Below the pieces are notes generated by a model. It did no database searches. It was not told where the DNA came from and saw nothing but the letters and a program-made list of their open reading frames with translations. From Balneolaceae bacterium (lineage in GTDB: Bacteria; Bacteroidota; Rhodothermia; Balneolales; Balneolaceae): DNA of 64,000 nucleotides. The stretch spans positions 1,822,976 through 1,886,975 of the forward strand of contig CP051242.1 of assembly GCA_017795005.1 (NCBI GenBank), read 5' to 3'. The translations under genes and the position numbers were made by a program. This document shows positions 61,449 to 64,000 of this stretch, one piece after another; position 1 is the stretch's first letter; each line of letters opens with the position of its first letter.

Positions 61449-61934
61449 ATGAAAAACAAGTGTACTTTTCTAGTAATAATCTTTCTGGGTTTGGCTGTGC
61501 AAACTTTCGCACAGCAGAGTAATGGGATTTCATCTGTTCTTGAAGTCTACCGAATCACCACGAATGAAGAGGGTGAAGAAATTGCAACTGAAACTACCGA
61601 GGTAACGCCGGGCGATTTGATTGAGTACCGGCTTATCTACACAAACAATTTGGACAATGGCATTACTCAGTTAATGCCGGTTCTTCCCATCCCGATCGGA
61701 ATGGAGTACGAACTCGATTCTGCGAGTCCAAACGCAGAGGGTGCCAGCCTCTCCAATACTGGCAATTCTTTCCAACGACTACCCTTAACTCGTCAAGTGC
61801 GACAACCTGACGGAACCACAGCTGAAGAATTGGTTCCGGGCCGTGAATATCGAAGGCTACGCTGGTTGGTTCCGTCACTAGATGCGGGGGAACAAGTCAT
61901 TCTTGTCGCCAGAGTTAAGGTGATAGATAACTAG
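61449..61934 (+). CDS. Secreted small DUF11-type protein
   Basis: 161 residues from the ATG at 61449 (an upstream in-frame opening at 61392 lacks family support). Signal peptide MKNKCTFLVIIFLGLAVQTF, cleaved before QQSNG. A single DUF11-like beta-sandwich follows: TEVTPGDLIEYRLIYTNN, then LPVP-like PVLPIPIGMEY, ending RWLVPSLDAGEQVILVARVKV. Probably a cell-surface or outer-membrane companion to the long DUF11-type protein starting 62 bp downstream. Higher GC than the upstream spacer. Confidence 0.75.
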   Translation: MKNKCTFLVIIFLGLAVQTFAQQSNGISSVLEVYRITTNEEGEEIATETTEVTPGDLIEYRLIYTNNLDNGITQLMPVLPIPIGMEYELDSASPNAEGASLSNTGNSFQRLPLTRQVRQPDGTTAEELVPGREYRRLRWLVPSLDAGEQVILVARVKVIDN

Positions 61935-61995
61935 TCTTATGGAAAATCAAACAAACAATAAATCAATAATTCTAAACCTAAACAGGATAGAAACC

Positions 61996-64000
61996 ATGAA
62001 TAAAAACAAAACACAAAACACACGTAGCAAAGCTTCTCGCTTTGCGTGGTTGTTTTTGGTTTTTGGCGTTTTACTCAGCATTACATCTGTAGATGTATTT
62101 GCTCAGGTGCCTCCTGCCAATACACCCATTGGTAACCAAGCCAGTGCAACCTATGTTGACAATGGCGGTACTCCGCAATCGGTTACATCGAACACAGTTG
62201 AAACCATCGTTCAACAAGTAGCTGGTGTTACCATTACTCAGGATATTAGCCTTACGGTTAGCCCTGGTGGTCAGGTATCATACCCACATACAATCACAAA
62301 CACCGGTAACGGGGTGGATAAGTTTGATCTTACCACGCTAGCCGGAAGCGGTGATTTTACCTACAGCAACATTCAAATCTTTCCCGATGTGGATGGTAAC
62401 GGGGTTCCGGATAACTTTACGGAAATCTTTGAAACTCCAAATATTTCCTTTCCGGGAAATACAGGAGGGAATCCAAACACCTACGGCGTAGTAGTTGTTG
62501 CGACTGTTCCTTCGGGAGGAGTTAACGATGGAGATTCACAAAGTTTCCAACTTACCGCAACAAGTGATCTCGATTCAAATGAATCTGCTTCAAATACCAA
62601 CACGACAACTGTAGATGAAGATGCTGTCGTAAATGTGCAAAAAGCAAGGAGTGTACAGAACGTAGCAGTAGGTGATACGGTAACGTATACGTTATCCTAC
62701 ACCGAGGCGGGTGGTAACTCTAACGCTTCGAATCTTGTCATCAAAGATCCACTTCCAGCGGGAGTAACTTATGTTCCTGGATCCGGTCGTTGGTCTGGTG
62801 CATCAGGTGTGCCTTTAACAGATTCCAATACTGGCGAAACAGCAAGTGGTATCACGTATGAGTTTGACGATTCCGGAGTTGCAGACTCTGTAATCGTACA
62901 AATTGCGAATATCAATTTTGGATCTGCGGGTAATATCTCATTCAAGGTTACAGTAAACGCTGGAACAGAAGGAAATACTATCCTAAACACGGGTTCTTAT
63001 TACCATGATGATGCGTTAACACCAACTACTACAAACGCAGCCGATATCATTGTTGATGAGAATTATGATATCGAATCGATTGGAACTGATACCGTTTCTA
63101 TCGGAGAAGTAAACCAGGGCTCGATCGTTAATTTTGTGAACAAGTTTGTAAACGAAGGTACAGCTACCGATACCTATACGATTACTACTACTAACAATAA
63201 CTACCCATCTGGTACTACTTTTACGTTCTACAAAGCGGATGGTGACGATCTTCCAACTTCTCCGTTTACCCAAGGTGGAGGAGGACAGTATATCACGGGG
63301 CCGGTTGCCGTAGGTGATACTATTACGGTTATTTTACAAGTAAACCTACCTTCTGGTGTAAGTGGGGGACCATATTCGGTTGTTAAAACCCTTACGTCGG
63401 TAAATGATCCGTCTGAAAGTGATTTCCATGTGGATGCTTTAGACGGTATTAAAACTCCTACTGTAGATATCACCAACGATGGAGCAATCGGAACAGGAAC
63501 AGGTGTGGGGCAAGGACCTGAAACCAATCCGGTAAGTACTATTACAACCAATCCGAACAATACAGTTACGTTCAGTTTATGGATTACCAATACCAGTGCT
63601 CAAAGTGATAAATATGCACTTGCATTTGGTACTGATACAACTGTTGCCGGAGATATCACCGGAACCTTACCTACTAATTGGACGGCTACTTTTACAGACC
63701 CTAACAATGGGAATTCAACTGTAACATCAATGCCTCCAAACGGACAAGGTAATCTTGCTCCGGGAGATTCTATTGAAGTAGATTTCAACGTGACTATTCC
63801 TGCCGGTTATGCTCCGGGAGATGTGGAACTATACGTTCGTGCTTTATCTCAAACAACCGGTGCAAAGGATATAAAACATGAAAGAGTTGCTGTAAACACA
63901 GTAAGAAGTCTATCTCTAACATCTAATAATACTGGTGTTGTAGCTCCGGGTGGTTCTGTGAATTACACTCACACACTAACGGTAAACAGTAACGTAACAG
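61996..64000 (+). CDS. Large secreted DUF11/CARDB-type repeat protein, 3' end beyond window
   Basis: At least 668 codons with no stop before the window end. Start at ATG 61996 (in-frame ATG 61939 is possible, but precedes the signal). Signal peptide: basic NKNKTQ...SKASR, then WLFLVFGVLLSITSV and FAQ. The mature part is a series of 100-150 residue beta-sandwich units of the 'conserved repeat domain' kind: SPGGQVSYPHTITNTGN, VGDTVTYTLSYTEAGG, NTVTFSLWITNTSAQ and APGGSVNYTHTLTVN. No cysteines are seen in the readable part. Such proteins are large surface or extracellular structures of unknown partner. Follows the small DUF11 gene, probably an operon. Confidence 0.85.
   Translation, partial: MNKNKTQNTRSKASRFAWLFLVFGVLLSITSVDVFAQVPPANTPIGNQASATYVDNGGTPQSVTSNTVETIVQQVAGVTITQDISLTVSPGGQVSYPHTITNTGNGVDKFDLTTLAGSGDFTYSNIQIFPDVDGNGVPDNFTEIFETPNISFPGNTGGNPNTYGVVVVATVPSGGVNDGDSQSFQLTATSDLDSNESASNTNTTTVDEDAVVNVQKARSVQNVAVGDTVTYTLSYTEAGGNSNASNLVIKDPLPAGVTYVPGSGRWSGASGVPLTDSNTGETASGITYEFDDSGVADSVIVQIANINFGSAGNISFKVTVNAGTEGNTILNTGSYYHDDALTPTTTNAADIIVDENYDIESIGTDTVSIGEVNQGSIVNFVNKFVNEGTATDTYTITTTNNNYPSGTTFTFYKADGDDLPTSPFTQGGGGQYITGPVAVGDTITVILQVNLPSGVSGGPYSVVKTLTSVNDPSESDFHVDALDGIKTPTVDITNDGAIGTGTGVGQGPETNPVSTITTNPNNTVTFSLWITNTSAQSDKYALAFGTDTTVAGDITGTLPTNWTATFTDPNNGNSTVTSMPPNGQGNLAPGDSIEVDFNVTIPAGYAPGDVELYVRALSQTTGAKDIKHERVAVNTVRSLSLTSNNTGVVAPGGSVNYTHTLTVNSNVT

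Noticed and set aside
63228-63590. 120-codon minus-strand frame in the DUF11 gene
   Set aside because: Antisense to a long open plus-strand coding region with a signal peptide and repeated domains.

Overview
The window looks like chromosomal DNA of a free-living, AT-rich (about 40% GC by eye) Gram-negative of the Bacteroidota/Balneolota/Rhodothermota group, most plausibly a Balneola/Gracilimonas-like organism. The reasons are the GWxTD-domain protein, a DUF5723-like outer-membrane barrel, Bat-type VWA/DUF58 genes, atpD-atpC standing apart from the other ATP synthase genes, a short 85-residue epsilon subunit, and a TAnnTTTG-type promoter. The taxonomy is inference, since no rRNA or marker search could be run. 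Most of the window is compact housekeeping DNA. No tRNA, rRNA, CRISPR array or prophage was seen.

Left part (0-14.6 kb): a partial minus-strand gene, lon, an outer-membrane barrel gene, a UvrD/PcrA helicase gene, a DUF559 endonuclease gene bracketed by palindromic modules, valS, rsmB, a 7-TM protein gene, then atpD-atpC. Next (14.8-24 kb) is a secreted S9 peptidase, a broken lipoprotein-like mini-gene, a pair of secreted DUF4350-like and SUMF1-like genes, and a lipoprotein beta-lactamase-like/DUF1611/dipeptide-epimerase cluster that resembles the DgcN-DgcA route for D-glutamate. An L,D-transpeptidase and PBP1A follow, so this stretch is cell-wall themed. From 26.6 to 31.4 kb lie an LpxH-like phosphodiesterase, a polyprenyl synthase, pfkA, pgi and a deoxynucleoside kinase. 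The 31.5-38.2 kb stretch is a textbook DUF177-rpmF-plsX-fabH-fabD-fabG-acpP-fabF-rnc fatty-acid operon with a plausible promoter. Then come mgtE, thyA-folA, a hybrid histidine kinase, an HD phosphohydrolase, a thioesterase, an M42 peptidase and a secreted Gfo/Idh oxidoreductase.

The accessory part is 47.4-51.4 kb. It contains three decayed copies of one ~90-codon single-TM gene, each broken differently, with a conserved leader. Two more short copies of the 5' end of the neighbouring oxidoreductase gene lie among them. A CPBP protease gene abuts one copy, and several families of palindromic repeats are present. Beyond it are tsaC/sua5, a nest of palindromic repeats, mfd, a GWxTD gene, Bat-like genes interrupted by an M23 peptidase gene, DUF58, and two secreted DUF11-type surface proteins, the second running off the window end.

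The most interesting signal is structural. The DUF559 nuclease gene (7.15-7.53 kb) sits inside a ~500 bp unit whose two ends are inverted copies of a composite palindrome: conserved arms around a hairpin whose stem sequence differs between the ends but stays perfectly paired. Modules with the same architecture recur without a nuclease gene at 50.9-51.25 kb. This suggests an undescribed nuclease-associated, REP/MITE-like mobile element family.
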